Shown here one piece after another: positions 24,551 to 38,406 of a DNA stretch of 64,000 bases. Location: contig NC_134834.1 of the NCBI RefSeq assembly GCF_004210375.1, positions 157,189,290 through 157,253,289 on the forward strand. The letters run 5' to 3'. Positions within the stretch are counted from its first letter, which is position 1; each line of letters opens with the position of its first letter. Source of the DNA: Tachypleus tridentatus (taxonomy: Eukaryota > Arthropoda > Merostomata > Xiphosura > Limulidae). The notes beneath the pieces are model-generated. The model was not told where the DNA came from. It made no database searches and saw only the letters and a list, made by a program, of their open reading frames with translations. A program made the position numbers and the translations under genes.

Positions 24551-24650
24551 TTTCTTATAGCAAAACCACATCGGGCAATCTGCTGAGTTCACCGAGGGGA
24601 ATCGAACTTCTGTTCCGCAGACTTAACACTGTACCAGTGGGGGCCCCAAT
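24551..24650 (-). mobile_element. SINE-D copy
   Basis: Complement reads 'tatagcaaaaccacatcggg', 'caccgaggggaatcgaac' and ends 'ctgtaccagtggggg'. It matches the plus-strand copy at 44982. Confidence 0.65.
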
Positions 24651-25247
24651 GAATCTTCACACCATTTTGGTGAAAATCCATACATACACATTCTGCGAGT
24701 GCAGTTACATAGACATACAACAAACAACAAAATTATAATTATATAGATATGATATGTAAGTGACGAAATAAGCGTCAAGCTCCTTAGTTTACAAATATGA
24801 CAAGCAGTTTTGAAATGTTAGAACATTGATTTAAATAAGTGTTAATGTTATAGGTTGAGAGCTGATTATCGAATAAATATTTTAGACAACTAAATTATAA
24901 GACTACTGAAAGTCTTTAGTCTCACTTCATCAATTAATAAGGATGAGCTATACCGATCAGTTTGTAACGTCCAGAATTCGTTAAGGAAACACTTGTTTTT
25001 GAAAGTTATCAATTAACTTTTAAATTGTGTAATAGTTCAAGAGTATAAGGTTATTGTAAATAATGTTGATTGAGCGTTTGAAAGTTCAACCGTGCTTTCC
25101 TTTACGCCATCTATTGAATGGAACACGTATATAAGCAAACCAAAGTTACATTAAGTTCACATGTCGAACTTTACGTGTTTCTCTATTCTCCAAACCATCC
25201 ACCATCCATCAAAGCTTAAAACATCGTATGCCTATAAATAATTTGAA
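24651..25247. other. No gene seen
   Basis: AT-rich, nothing recognised. Confidence 0.5.
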
Positions 25248-25522
25248 GGCCCGGCATAGCCAAGTGTGTTGAGGTGTTCGACTTGTAATGTGAGGGTCGC
25301 GGGTTCGAATTCTCGTCGCACCAAACATCCTCGTCCTTTCAGCCGTGGGGGCGTTATAATGTGAGAGTCAATACCACTATTCGTTGGTAAAAGAGTAACC
25401 CAAGAGTTGGCGGTGGGTGGTAATGACTAGCTGCCTTCCCTCTAGTCTTACACTGCTAAATTAGGGATGGTCAGCAGAGATAGCCCTCGAGTAGCTTTTT
25501 GCGAAATTCAAAAAACAAACAA
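25248..25522 (+). mobile_element. SINE-A, full length with target duplication
   Basis: Runs from 'ggcccggcatagccaagtgt' to a (CAAA)n tail. Perfect 14-bp duplications 'ataaataatttgaa' flank it (25234-25247 and 25523-25536). Confidence 0.93.
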
Positions 25523-27149
25523 ATAAATAATTTGAAAATTTACTAAAGTTTTTTTGCAACTGAATAAATGAACGTACAATTGTTTTAAAGGGGCTCACGA
25601 ATCATAATTACACTGACAAAAAATAAATAATTAAAGGATAATTAGAATTTAGAATGTTTTAAGTTTAAGAAAACAAACTTAATGTTAAAAAATAACTTTG
25701 ATCACCATTTGCAGCTTATTTTGATATAGATGATTCATGAGGTGACGTGGAGGGTATAAACGTGACTGGTAATTCAGTGTGCACTCATAAATATGTTTTC
25801 CTATCGATGTCTATATGTTTTTTACAGAACCTATGTCATGTATTCGAGGTCAGAAAGTTGATAAAGTTCTTTTAAAAGAACTGTTTCCATAACATCTTTA
25901 GTGTAGGGAATCACTGAATGCACATCTCCGGAGAACACATGAGGTTGAAGTTTGTTGAGCAGTCATTCCGTTCTTTTTAAAGGAATGTAGCAAAGAGATT
26001 AGCATTATGGAGAAAATACTATTATCTACAAGACGAAGATAAGGACAATTAAACCATCATACGACCGCACAAAATGTTATAGCATGCGATGCCTGTAATG
26101 CATGGCACCAATGACACAATCTTGCAAGATGTAGAAGCTGATACGTTCATTAAACCTTATTGATACACACGTCGTATTTCCACCATTGGAATGTATAGCA
26201 GTATAATTGACTCTTGTTGTATATTTTCTCTAAAAGAGCATAGCATTCATTATCTGCCTGTAGAGTGAGTCATAACTCTTCTGTAAAAAGGACACTAGTT
26301 CACATATCTTCTTGTCCATTGGAATCGACCTTTTTCATGCCTTGATTTTAGATAATTTTACCTCATTAGGCATTTGACAAAGAGATCAGGATTGTAAAGT
26401 CTATTTCTATTTGCTTGAATACTGATAGGGCTTTCTATTTCGGCTGCAAACATTTTATTCAGTCTCAGAGCAGGTACTCTACTATTTTAGCAAGCAAAAA
26501 TCGACCGATATCGGTTGATTGTGATCGAGGAAATAGCTCAGTTGTTCAGATGATCACAACATGCAACTGATAGTTTGGGACAATTGTAGCTAACTTGCAA
26601 CAACCTGCAAGTTTGTCCAACAGCAGTCAATATGAATGAAACATTCAAATGTTCTTGAGGCTTTGTTGTGGTTCAGGAACGTTTTGGAGCATGTTAAACT
26701 TTGTAATTCGAGGTGATAAAATTGCATAATATGATGTGAAATAAACTTAGGTATGCAAACACCACATATTTCTTTCTCTTGTAGTAAGTATTTTATATCA
26801 TACAACAGTTTTAATTTTTCTAGTATTCTAGTATAGAACATGTCAAGTCCAGTCATGGTCGTGAACTAATTCGAACACAGCTATTATTAGTTATAACATA
26901 ATTCGGGCAAGAAGGCTATTTTCAGTTTCATGGATGATTTTATTTTGTCATTCATACATTGTCTTGTGTATGTGGGACTGACTTACAGCTGTCACATGAG
27001 GCTTTCAACTTTTGTGAATTGTCAGTTTTAGAGAGGATGAGAACTGTGAAAGCAACTTTGACAGTTCCAAACAGATTTATTTCTAATTAAAAGAGCTAAT
27101 ACTCCTTAGTAAAGCCATGCCTTTGTCTTCAACTGGTATAATGCCCCCC
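25523..27149. other. No recognised gene
   Basis: No exon or known repeat. The 88-codon minus frame at 26856-26590 shows no domain. Confidence 0.45.
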
Positions 27150-27260
27150 CACCCAGTGGCATAGCGGTATGTTTGCGGACTTGAAACGCTTGAAACTGGG
27201 TTTTGCTACTTGTGGTGGGCAAAGCACAGATAACACATTACGTAGTTTTGGACTTGATAA
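27150..27260 (+). mobile_element. SINE-C copy
   Basis: 'cacccagtggcatagcggta', 'gtggtgggcaaagcacagat' and a tail 'gtagttttggacttgat'. Confidence 0.82.
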
Positions 27261-28792
27261 TAAACAAGTAAACTGGCCTGATGTGTATCTTGATTACTGT
27301 ATGTGTGCTCCTTCCAATTAATTATTCAACGCTGTTTGTATTTTCATTTAATTTTATTTAAACTAAGATTTATATGTGTTTTGTTTTTGAACAAAGTTTG
27401 TTGAATTTACTTTTAATTTAAATCCACTTTACCCATTTGTTATTTTGTCTTATTCGTCAGTAGAACACGTGGTTTCGTAAGTGTTCTTACAGTATTCCAG
27501 CTATAACAAATTACTACACCTCTTCTTCCAAAGAGTACTTTCGCGAATCTCTTGTTTTTGCAAATACTTGGGAATTATATGTCAAATACCACAATATCAC
27601 CAGATGTATACTATATGTACTTCCACAGGATCTCCGAAAGTGTTCTGTTTTAAGAGTAAACAGAATATAAGTGAAGAGTAACAACTATTTCTATTTCTTG
27701 CTTTTGTAACTCATATGTCACGCTGTGTTGTAGCCTACAGAGTGTATAATGCTTCTTGTGATTCATAGCATACATACGTTTTACTGACGTCACGACAGTA
27801 CAAGTTACAACGTTATGAGTCTCATATGTGACGTTAGTTTAGTGTCTATTTCTGATTGATAGCAACACACTATTGTATAGTAGTGCGAATCGCTAAAACA
27901 GGTCACTCCTCCAGGGTTCCTTTCGGAGAATTATTATTTGTATTTCAGTTCAAACACTTGATTTATAACAACAAGACATTGGGTAAAGTATTTAACATTA
28001 TTTTGTAACAATAATTTTGATTTATCAAGGTTAAAACATTACAAGTTGCAGTCACCTTTAACCGGTTTTACAAAGTAGTTTTTGAAAGCACAATAGCTAA
28101 TACCTTTTAATAGAAGCATTGCCGTACACTTCAACGTACTAAACGCACTGATTCACGTTTATCTGTAAAGTTAAGATCGAAAATAATATAACTTTCTCAT
28201 AAATATATCAGTAGAAACACCATATTAGATTTCATTATATTTATCTCGTCTTTCAAGCACTGATAGATTTAAAACGTTTTGTATGTTTTTTGTTTTTTTC
28301 TGTTTTTTGCAAAAAAATTCGTTCCATAGTTACGTTGAACGTGTGCAACTATATTTCTAGGACAGTATTAATACCAACTAAAAACAACTGAGTTTTGGAA
28401 TTTTCTGGTTTCTTGCATACCCATGTTCACAGTGACCTTTATACTGAAATTGGCCTACATATTTCGCCATACTATTGTGAAAATGATTATACCCTTGTTT
28501 TTGTAGACAAATAATGTTTATCTAAAGGGTAAAAAGGTGTACTATCAGACAAAATGTAAACTTTATACCAAAAACGTTCAATCCACAAGTACACCCACGA
28601 AAAAAAGTTTAGTTACAATACTTGTTAATAATTATATAAGAAATAAAGAGGAACACGAACCATTGTTGAGATATATTGTCATTGTAGTCACTCGTCGGTA
28701 CTGTCGAAGTAATCAACGAACAATATTATAATATCCCACGACTGAATGGACGGATAGATCCCCCTTTCATTTAACTTTCTTGCTGTACACAG
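27261..28792. other. No gene seen
   Basis: AT-rich, nothing recognised. Confidence 0.5.
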
Positions 28793-29034
28793 CGGGTAAT
28801 CCGAGAGTCGCGGGTTCGAATCCATGTCACACCAAACATGCTCGCCATTTCAGTCTTGGGGGCGTTATAATGTGACGATCAATCCCACTATTCGTTGGTA
28901 AAAAAGTAGCCCAAGAGTTGGCGGTGGGTGGTGATGACTAGCTGTCTTCCCTCTAGACTTACACTGCTAAATTAGGGACGAATAGCGCAGATAGCCCTCG
29001 TGTAACTTTGGGCAAAGTTCAAAACAAACCAAAC
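28793..29034 (+). mobile_element. SINE-A, 5'-truncated
   Basis: Begins within the tRNA-like head, 'gggtaatccgagagtcgcgg'. Body and tail are complete and well conserved. Confidence 0.9.
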
Positions 29035-29907
29035 TAACATATTTAAATAATATAAAATAATATAAATTAGCCTAGAGATTTGCATAGTTTAGTAAATAAA
29101 TAGTGACACTAATGACAGAGTGGGTTTCCTGTTTCTTTCTCACCAAAATTTACTTTTGAAGGAATAAGAGAAATAAAACTGTATTTTGTATGCAACTATT
29201 TTAATGTTAAAACACTGGAGAGCTATGACAAAACCAATATGAACAAAAATGTTCGAAGATATTATTAAAATAACATATCAAGTATTCCTATGCCATAAGA
29301 ATCGGAACATTACAAGAAGGGTGCACATCTTCGTTCCTTCTCTCAAACATAGAGAGATCTAAATGGAATTGGGTTTAGTGGCTCATTATAAGCAGGTAAA
29401 GATTATAAAACGAATTTGGTGGCTGGAGATGACAAATGGAAAAAAGTAAAATAATGAGATTCACTTAAAAAAACAGAAGATGTTTATTACACTGCTTATT
29501 ATCATATTAATCTCCAATTTATTTCCTTAGCTCCACATTTACATTACGTTATGCCTGAATTGCTTCAGTATTTCCAAAGAAGCACGCCTCTTTGCTTCCA
29601 AGTAACGATCCCCTGACAAACATAGTTCTGAAACCTCTACTTTTGAAGGTTTTTCGTTTGTAGTTTTGGTGATACTCTAACTAAAAGTTAGTTACGGATA
29701 ATTTACACTAAGGTTGTGGCTTTTTGAGAAGTTTGTTTATAAAAACAAACAAACAAACTAAAAAACAGTTACAGTATAAAACTAAGCAGTAATTTTTACT
29801 CTTATAAAGTTCCAACTAAAAAAATTTGTTTCAGCGAAAGCAAGATCACTCATTACAAATGTGTAAAGTGAAATATGTTGGAAGTTAACAGATGGTGTTG
29901 TTCGCTG
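29035..29907. other. No gene seen
   Basis: AT-rich, with an (AAAC)n run at about 29740-29757. Confidence 0.5.
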
Positions 29908-30095
29908 AATTTCGCGCAAAATTACTTTACAATTACCTGCGCTAGCCGTACCTAATTTTGAAATGTCAGGCTAGAGGTGATGCAGCTGGTCAACATCACC
30001 CACCACCAAATCGTAGTCTACTCTGATCAAATAATGGGATCTGGTTGCCACTCTTATAATACACTTGCGGCCCTTAAGAGCGAATTTTAATCGAT
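29908..30095 (-). mobile_element. SINE-B, head missing
   Basis: Tail complement 'gaatttcgcgcaaaattact', body with 'aatgtcaggctagaggtgat' and 'gcccttaagagcga'. The tRNA-like end is not recognisable. Confidence 0.65.
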
Positions 30096-30282
30096 GATAA
30101 CAGAACGCGTTTACAATGGATATACAATTCGACAGGATAATCACTGGTTGGTGATAATCCTAGAAGAAAACGGAGCCAATAATAAATGCTTCACAGAAGT
30201 TATGTTACAAAGTATTCAAATTTTTCATACCCAAAACAAATTTAAAGACATACTTCTTACTTGACATAATAGTTTTACTTGC

Positions 30283-30561
30283 GTTTGTTTGTTTGTTTTG
30301 AATTTCGCGCGAAGCTACTCGAGGGCTATCTGCACTAGCCGTCCCTAATTTTGCAGTGTAAGACTAGAGGGAAAGCAGCTAGTTATCACCACCCACCGCC
30401 AACTCTTGGGCTACTCTTTTACCAACGAATAGTGGGATTGACCGTCACTTTATAACGCCCCCAAGACTGAAAGGGCAAACATGTTTGGTGTGACGGGGAT
30501 TCAAACCCGCAACCCTCAGATTACGAGTCGAATGCTTTAACCCACCTGGCCATGCCGGGCC
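30283..30561 (-). mobile_element. SINE-A, full length
   Basis: Well conserved from the (GTTT)n tail to 'ccatgccgggcc'. The flanks 'ttttacttgcg' and 'ttttgcttgtg' look like an imperfect target duplication. Confidence 0.92.
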
Positions 30562-30827
30562 TTTTTGCTTGTGAAAACAGAAAATGTATAATTTCAAAAT
30601 TATATATATATATATTCGTGCACAGAGCCGGTTTACGTAACAGAGAGTAATATCAATAGTGCAGCTACAAAATTAATTTCTGAACATAATTCAACAACAC
30701 TTACTAATCGATAAGAACACAAATCTCACTAAAACACAGTATCAGTCAACCAAACAGAACATTTCTTCAGACATTACTTTCAGTGCATAACTGTTGATGT
30801 TAATAAAACGTTAAGTTCAGATTTCTT

Positions 30828-31003
30828 TACCAAACATGTTAGCCTTGTTAGTTGTGGAAGCGTTATAAAGTGACGGTCAATCCCACTATTCGTTGGTAAA
30901 AAGTAGACCAAATTTGACAGTTAGCATTGTTTACCAGCTGCTTTACCTTTATGAAATTCTAGCAAAAAGTATATCTCGTGTAACTTTGCGCGAAATTCAA
31001 ATA
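30828..31003 (+). mobile_element. SINE-A, truncated and diverged
   Basis: Begins at 'caaacatgttagccttgtta', keeps 'gtgacggtcaatcccactat', then degrades; the tail 'gtaactttgcgcgaaattca' is intact. Confidence 0.8.
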
Positions 31004-31396
31004 AAAAAAAAACACGTTAAATATTTGCTTCGAAATAGATGTTTGGTCCATATATTAAACACATTAGTATTAAAATACATACTTTCATTTTTAATAGTTT
31101 GTAAGCCCCGAGAAATATAATTTATTTTAATATTTGATTTTACTAGAAAGACTAGTAAGATTTTTTAACTAATGTGGACAGAAAATTTTATTTTCTGATG
31201 ATTTCATATGGAAATTTTTGTCTTTTCTTCTTTGGCATATTTTATTATCCTTTTTAGGAGTTTTGTTGTCTTAATTCAGTTTTTGATTCTACTGGTCTGT
31301 CACCATATACGTTCTTTGGAAATGTGTACGTATCATTGCTTACCGAAACGTAAATATAGTTCAACATTATAGTTAGCTGAAACGAAGAAAACAAAG
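31004..31396. other. No gene seen
   Basis: AT-rich. Confidence 0.5.
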
Positions 31397-31668
31397 TCCG
31401 GCATGGCCAGGTGGGTTAAAACGTTCGACTCGTAATCTGCGGGTCGCGGGTTCGAATCTTGGTCGCTACAAACATGCTCGTCCTTTCAGGCGTGGGGGTG
31501 TTATAATGTGACGGTCAATCCCATTATTCGTTGGTAAAAAAGTAACCCAAGAGTTGGCGGTGGGTGGTGATGTCTAGCTGCCTTCCTTCTAGTCTTACAC
31601 TGCTAAATTAAGGACGGCTAGCGCAGATAGCCCTCGAGTAGCTTTGCACTGAATTAAAAAAACAAAGA
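31397..31668 (+). mobile_element. SINE-A, full length
   Basis: 'gtccggcatggccaggtggg' to tail. 'cgaagaaaacaaa' before and 'aaaaaaacaaag' after suggest an A-rich target duplication. Confidence 0.92.
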
Positions 31669-31906
31669 AGGCTAGTGAAGAAATGTAGTTTCAATCAGTA
31701 TAAAACATCCTAACGCACATAAGAAATGCTGGGATTGTCTACCAGTGGGACCGGAATATGATGTATGTGGGAAACTTACTAATGTATTTTTTCTTTTAAA
31801 CAAATATATTTAACCTTATACCACGTGGTGTTTAAAAGATTAGGAAATCTAAATTACTAGGCAGGGAGATAAATTTTGTTACATAAATGTGTCTCTTTAT
31901 TTTCGG

Positions 31907-31968
31907 ATATTCGTGAATAGCTATTGAAGGGCTAACCGTCTCTAATTTTGAAATGATAGACCAGAGAG
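31907..31968 (-). mobile_element. SINE-B, tail fragment
   Basis: Short match to the tail/body complement ('gggctaaccgtctctaattt', 'gatagaccagag'). Confidence 0.45.
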
Positions 31969-32311
31969 TTTCATGTTATGAATAAAGGTGATGTGAACTT
32001 TTATATGCTTAGTTAAGAAAAACGTTTTGAGTAAGGAATGACAAGGGCGGCTTGTACTCTAGGTTCAGTTGAATAGAGAATTGACCATGTTAGCCAAAGG
32101 TCTTCGGTTAAAGTCGTAATTTGGGAACTTCTTTACACTTATCAGCTTGTTTAGTTAAAAACATGTTTGACAGATTACTGAGAAAACAGATAGTCGACAG
32201 TAATTACAGCTACATTTTAAGCTTCTCTGCTCTGACACTTAACTCATATAAAACACTTACGACTGTAATGTGCAGAGCGCAATCTTTATTTTATTTTTGT
32301 AGTAAAGGGAC

Positions 32312-32590
32312 GTGAATGGTGGAGTCTTATGTCCACAGATTGGCAAGCTAACCAGTGAATGATGGAGTCTTAGATCTATAGTTTGGCAAGCTTGTTGTTT
32401 AGCAAAATTAACCAGTGAACTATGCAATTTTAGGTCTATATATTTTACAAGAAAATAAGTGAATGATGGAACCTTAGGTCCATAGTTTGGCAAGTTAAGC
32501 AGTGAATGATAGAGCCTTAGGTCCATAGTTTGCCAAGCTAACCAGTGAATGATGGAGTCTTAGGTACATAGTTTGGCAAGTTAACCACTT
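32312..32590 (+). repeat. ~43-bp tandem array, about 6-7 copies
   Basis: The unit includes 'gtgaatgatggagtcttagg' and 'tccatagtttggcaagctaacc'. Some copies are shortened. The minus 89-codon frame at 32526-32257 is produced by the array. Confidence 0.88.
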
Positions 32591-35500
32591 GGTCATTTGC
32601 TTCTCAACGGGGTAATGGTTTACCCAGGGCTTAATAAGCCTCAATAAATGTTGTTGAAAGGGTGAACAGTACGGTGAATGAGTATTATCGATTATACAAC
32701 AAATTCAAGAATACAAAAGTCACTAACTATTACTATTTATTCTACTTGTAGTTTGATAAATACATATATTTTTGTTGTATTAATTCTAGTTTAGTTATAT
32801 ATATATATATTTAATCCATAATAAATAATTTCGTGTTTCAATTTAGTATTTTTTGTCTTTTTTTCGAACTGTAGTGAGTGAGCTGTTGTGAAAACATTAT
32901 AGGCCTGAATGATATTGGGAAAAAATTGAGAAACACTGGTTTAGTGGAAGAATTATTAAGGTATAATGAAGTTAAATGTATTAAAACAGTTATTAAGAGA
33001 AAAGAAATACCAGCTACTTTAATTTGAACATTATTTGACAGGAAAAATAAGGAAATGTTTCAACTGTTCATAAAGAATTGTTGTCTAAATACTATAATTT
33101 GAGGGAATTTTGGGGGTTCATTTTTAATTTATATTGTGAATTACTTTCTATTTTCCCTTTTTAAAAGATCTTACTCCTGTGGCTGAACGGTAAATCCAAC
33201 GGCTTATAACTCTAGAAAACCTGGTTTCATTAGTTCTACCTAAATAAATCAAATTGTCAAACACTCTTAAAACCGAATACAATTTCAGTATAACAACTAA
33301 TAACTTAGTCAACAATAGATACATCATTAAATATTTACATTTATTTTACTCCATTTTAACTACTTGCTATTAATAGAAACCAATTAGTATTTTCGTCAGT
33401 TCAGCCTTAAAAGTAATCAGTTTTGTAACTCTAAACTGAAACATCGATTCTATTTTTCACCAGTTTATTTCGAGAAGAAGAAAAGAATGTTAAGACAAAA
33501 TCTAGTTTAATTAAAACCAATATAGGCTTGATGTTTCAACTTTCTGTTGCCTAGCAATAAGAGAACTTTTATCAATATTGCCTGGTTGATTGTCGTGCTT
33601 GCATGCGTGCCCATATGGTAGTCTTGCCTCTGTGGGTGTAAATAAATACGTTTGCAATATATTGTTTGAAGAAGTCGTTATTATATTTACTAAGTGTTTT
33701 TATATCGAATACTCTCAGGATTAATAATTATAACAAATTATCAAATTCCTGAATCTTAATCCGCTTATTTATAATCTATCTTAATAATGTTATGCTATTA
33801 ATACAATTACCACTTTACGTATTTACAGACTTCTTACAAATACTAGCAATATGCTAGTAGTGGATTCTGTCTATTTTAATGTTAACCTTTCGACCACATT
33901 CAAGTTTCAGATTAAACCACTCGATATAGACATATAGGATCTGAACAAAAAATAACATATAAAGAAAACTCGTGCTTACAGATGTGTCTACTCTCTTCTA
34001 GATGAACTAGAACCTCAGCTGTCTGAGTATTTGCTATTTCAGTGACCTCTTACTTAGGATATCTATATCGTTTAAACATAAGTGGTCACTATTCCATATT
34101 AAAGAAGAAGAGTAAACAAGTGTAACATAATATATTTTCTAAGAGGACGGTGTCAAGAGTTATTTCACTGTGGCCATAAGTTTCATCAGGTAAATGTAAC
34201 AGTTGTTGAAAGATCGTAACGAGCGAACGAAACTGCCTCGCTTTGTGTCAAATTGTATCCTCGAGGAATGGAATCTATATTTTCTTAGAATACGTTTCAA
34301 GAACTTACAAATACTATACTGTAAAGAATTAAAGCAGTTGTAACAACCGAAAGTGTGACAACACGTCATTCAATCGGTTCCTCTGAATGTTACTGCTTTT
34401 CGTCCAGCCTTGTACATATCTAGGTATGTTAGTGTGTTTCGTCTGTTTGCCTTTCAGTACATACTCCGATGTCATGATGAGACTCAATCAGTTAGTTTCA
34501 TCAAGTAGATGCCCCCTGGGGTGAGGAATCTATTCTCAGCTAAGAACGCGAAGCAACGCATGCGTTAATAACATCAGTCAGCATGTACTACATACAGAAC
34601 ACTGCTTGGAGCGAAAACTACGACCATACTTCTAAATATGACTTACTCTGCAATTTGAAAAACCTGTCATCTTCTTTTGCTATCGGGAATGTCGATCACA
34701 TCTGCAGTTATGTTGGATTGACGTGAAATTACGTCCTACTTCACAAGACAACGTCAGATAAATATGTTTTGTTGTTGTTCAAGCCTAGAACTTTATGCTA
34801 TTAAAGTAAATGCATAATCCTTATCGTCAACAAGAACGAATAAAAGCACAAAAACACACAACTTCTATAATGATATTAATTATTGTTCATTTTGCAGAAG
34901 AAAAACGAAAGTAGTTAATAGAAGTTCTGACGTCCTTTCTAGAAAAAAAATATTGACCAACAATGCCCTTTTTGTAAACTTTAGAAATAAAAACATTGAT
35001 CTAATGTGACCCTTACAATAAAGCAGTTTTCCAACAACTCATTTACACACATATTACTGGCGCTATAATTTCAGTCAACAAAAACACAAGTTTTATGTAT
35101 TTGCGATTATAAACTAGTTAAATATAACTACTAGTTTTCTCGCGGGTAGCAGTATGCAGTAAAGTTTGTGTCGGAGATCAGAAATCCATGAGACGTTTAA
35201 TAGTTCGACAACAATACCTATTAGAGCTCATTGTTGACCGCCTTTAGGAAATGCCACGCTTAATAAGGTGTGAAACAGAAATCAAAGAATGTATCATTCG
35301 TTGGCCCATTAATTATTAAATTGTTACCGACTGTTAACACACTGAGTTCATGCATAGTTTGAATGAAGGTGGTAAAAGCAGTTACCATCAAGATCACAAT
35401 GTCAGTGTAAGGGTGCTCAAGATGATCCTCACCTCATTAGTCTTCAACGTTTATCTTGTATTGCATATCTATATAGCGATAAGACAACAAAAATATATAA

Positions 35501-35618
35501 TATTCTTCACATGAATACAAAACCGCAAAGAATTAAAATTTGTTAAGTTACAATAAATTTAATCTCTACCGTGTACCATGTTCCAACTAACTTGTTAAAC
35601 CAACTTAACAGAACATTG
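32591..35618. other. 3 kb without a recognised gene
   Basis: AT-rich. At 33175-33235 a weak SINE-C-like head ('ctcctgtggctgaacggtaa') is visible. Nothing else is supported. Confidence 0.45.
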
Positions 35619-35945
35619 GCACGAAGCTATAGTTATTTACAAGTAAAGAAGCAAATGGGTCTGAATCTCTAGTTAATTACACGTGAAAAAGAAAAAAATA
35701 ATCCAGAATGAACGGTTATTTATAGCCATAGAAGCAAAATGAGCCCGAATATATAATTATTTACACCCAGAGAAACAAATTAGATCTGAATCTATAGTTA
35801 TTTACACCTAAAGATTCAAAATACATGTAAATCACAAGTAAAGAAGCAACTGGATCTCAATCTACAGTTCTATACAAGTAAATTAGCAAATGAGTCTAAA
35901 TCTGCAGTTTTTTTTTTACAGTAAAGAAGCAAAATAGGCCTAAAT
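35619..35945 (+). repeat. ~40-bp degenerate tandem array, about 8 copies
   Basis: Repeated blocks 'aaagaagcaaatgggtctga' / 'atctatagttatttacac' with many substitutions and indels. Confidence 0.75.
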
Positions 35946-36071
35946 AAACAAAATAAAATGTACATTGGTAAACGATATTGTAAATTATTAGAGTGTATTT
36001 ATTTAAGGGTGAAGGAACTCGTACGATAACATTATAGCTTACAAAACCAACTTCACGAAGCTTGTTTAGAA

Positions 36072-36312
36072 AGAATTTGGCATGACCAGGTGCTTAGGGC
36101 GGTCGTAAGATTACAGGTTCGAATCTCCGCATCACCAAATATACTCGTCATTTCAGCCGCGAGCGAGTTATAATGTAATGATCAATTCCACTATTCGTTG
36201 GCCGTGGGTGGTGTTGACTAGCTGCCTTCCCTCTAGAATTTCACTGTTAAATTAGTGACGGCTAGCGCAGATAGCCCTCCGGTATCTTTGTGCGAAATTC
36301 AAAACAAACCAA
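36072..36312 (+). mobile_element. SINE-A with internal deletions
   Basis: Head 'tttggcatgaccaggtgctt', body lacking the 'taaaagagtagcccaagag' segment, tail complete. Confidence 0.85.
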
Positions 36313-37016
36313 ACCAAACTGAGTAGGAAGTATTCCATAACAAGTCCAGTGAAATTCGAGATCGCGTCCATATGCATAAAATTTGGCGGAAGTTAAGGTC
36401 ATAATTTCTACAAATTAATTTTACATAAGGGTCAGTTTAAGTTCAAAGTTTTCACCAGTACAAAGAAATATTATACGAAACCAGGTTAGGTAAAATACTA
36501 TAATATTACACGTTAGGTAACGCTTGAAACTATGGCAAAACGTCAGTTGTTTTTTCTTTCAAAGGTAAAATCTTGACCACATGCAATACTTGATACGCCT
36601 CTTTATGTCATTCATTTAAGTCCAGTCATGTGCCAACAGTGCTTGGCTTAATATTTACATCAGAACATTCCACGCGTATTCCATAAAAACATTACACTTC
36701 AACTTAAACATTCGTGGTCAACTTAGTATCTTTATTGCAACAGTACTTCTTTAAATATAGAATTTTTGAATAACATAAAATAATTCTAATCTCAGACACC
36801 AAAATCTATAACTTTGATTATCTTAGGACTAACGTTAGTTTAACATTTATTAAGTACGGCCTATATTCTATAAAAAAGATAATTGCAACGTGTGTACGGT
36901 TTTTGATTCAGGGATAAACTTCACGTACTTAACACTACTAATAAATAAACTTATAATATTATTCTAGGATCTAACGTTAGACTTTCTTTGAAAAACGTTG
37001 ATAAGTTTTTATATAG
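36313..37016. other. No gene seen
   Basis: AT-rich. Confidence 0.5.
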
Positions 37017-37281
37017 GTCCGGCACGGCTAGGTGGGTTAAGGTGTTCAACTCGTAATCTGAGGGTCGCGGGTTCGAATCCCCGTCGCACCAAAAATGCTC
37101 GCCCTTTCAGCCGTGGGGGCGTTATAATGTTCGGTCAATCCCACTATTCGTTGGTAAAAGAGTAGCCCAAGAGTTGGCTGTGGGTGGTGATGACTAGCTA
37201 CCTTCCCTCTGTTAAATTAGGGACGGCTAACGCAGATAGCCCTCGAGTAGCTTTGCGCGAAATTCAAAAACAAACAAACAA
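37017..37281 (+). mobile_element. SINE-A, full length
   Basis: Highly conserved copy with a small deletion ('ttccctctgttaaatt'). 'aagtttttatata' before and 'aagtctttatatg' after are its target duplication. Confidence 0.93.
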
Positions 37282-37972
37282 GTCTTTATATGTTGTTGTA
37301 AAAAATGTCTATTAAAGTATATTTACTTCCACCGTTTGTTTACAATCGTTAAAATAATATGCGTGTGGACGCGCATTTTCGGAACAAACAAACAACTTAG
37401 TAATATTATTACACTGGACGGTTGTTTCAACAAAGAAATTAGGGTTATTGAAAAAAAAAAGGTCTTCACCGCCGCCACATTCACTTTAAAAATTTCCAGT
37501 TAACATATCATAATTTATAACCTGACATATTTCTACGTCACAAGATTACTTTTTATACACGATCGATTCATTACTTCTGTTGAATACGTCTTTCGGATGG
37601 TGAAATCCAATTAGATGTATGTAGACAATAAATTCCTTGCATTGTTCTGTTCCTCTTTCAGCAGATAAGAAGTAATATCTTGAATATTTAAACATTTCAT
37701 TACAAAACTTACAAGGTGGTACACTTTGCGAATTCTTCATTCTTTAAGAATGTTGATTTCTTTTAAAAGGAGTTTCAAACACTTTCGTTTAAAACTGTCC
37801 TTGGTTGTATTAGTAAAAGCTTATAATTATTTCCGAAACTGCAATAAGCTTAAAAGTAACAAATGGATTGAGTGGAATATGAAATTTTCCCACAATGTAT
37901 ATAAAAATAGAATGAATGCCACGGCTGTCCTGTTTGGTTTTTCATTCAAATTTGTTTTTTTCATTACTAACC
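37282..37972. other. No gene seen
   Basis: AT-rich. Frames of 64 and 87 codons at 37546-37989 have no recognisable domain. Confidence 0.45.
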
Positions 37973-38260
37973 GGCCTGGCATGGCCTAGCGCGTTAAGGC
38001 GTGCACTTCGTAATCTGAGGGTCGCGGGTTCGCGCCCGAGTCGCGCCAAAACATGCTCGCCCTCCCAGCCGTGGGGGCGTTATAATGTGACGGTCAATCC
38101 CACTATTCGTTGGTAAAAGAGTAGCCCAAGAGTTGGCGGTGGGTGGTGATGACTAGCTGCCTTCCCTCTAGTCTTACACTGCTAAATTAGGGACGGCTAG
38201 CACATATAGCCCTCGAGTAGCTTTGTGCGAAATTCCAAAACAAACCAAACAAAACCAAAC
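37973..38260 (+). mobile_element. SINE-A, young subfamily (GCGCG head)
   Basis: Head 'ggcctggcatggcctagcgc' and 'gttcgcgcccgagtcgcgcc'. Perfect 11-bp duplications 'cattactaacc' flank it (37962-37972, 38261-38271). Very few damaged positions. Confidence 0.95.
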
Positions 38261-38334
38261 CATTACTAACCTTATTAAAGTGAACAGGATTATGATTTCA
38301 ATCAAATTTGTGATTGTTGAGAATGAACAATAAG

Positions 38335-38406
38335 AGACAGTGTATGACAGACTGGATGAGTGTATGACAGTCTGGATGACAGTGTATGACAGACTGGATG
38401 ACAGTG
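38335..38406 (+). repeat. ~22-24-bp tandem array, 3 copies
   Basis: 'agtgtatgacagactggatg' repeated three times with small length differences. Confidence 0.85.
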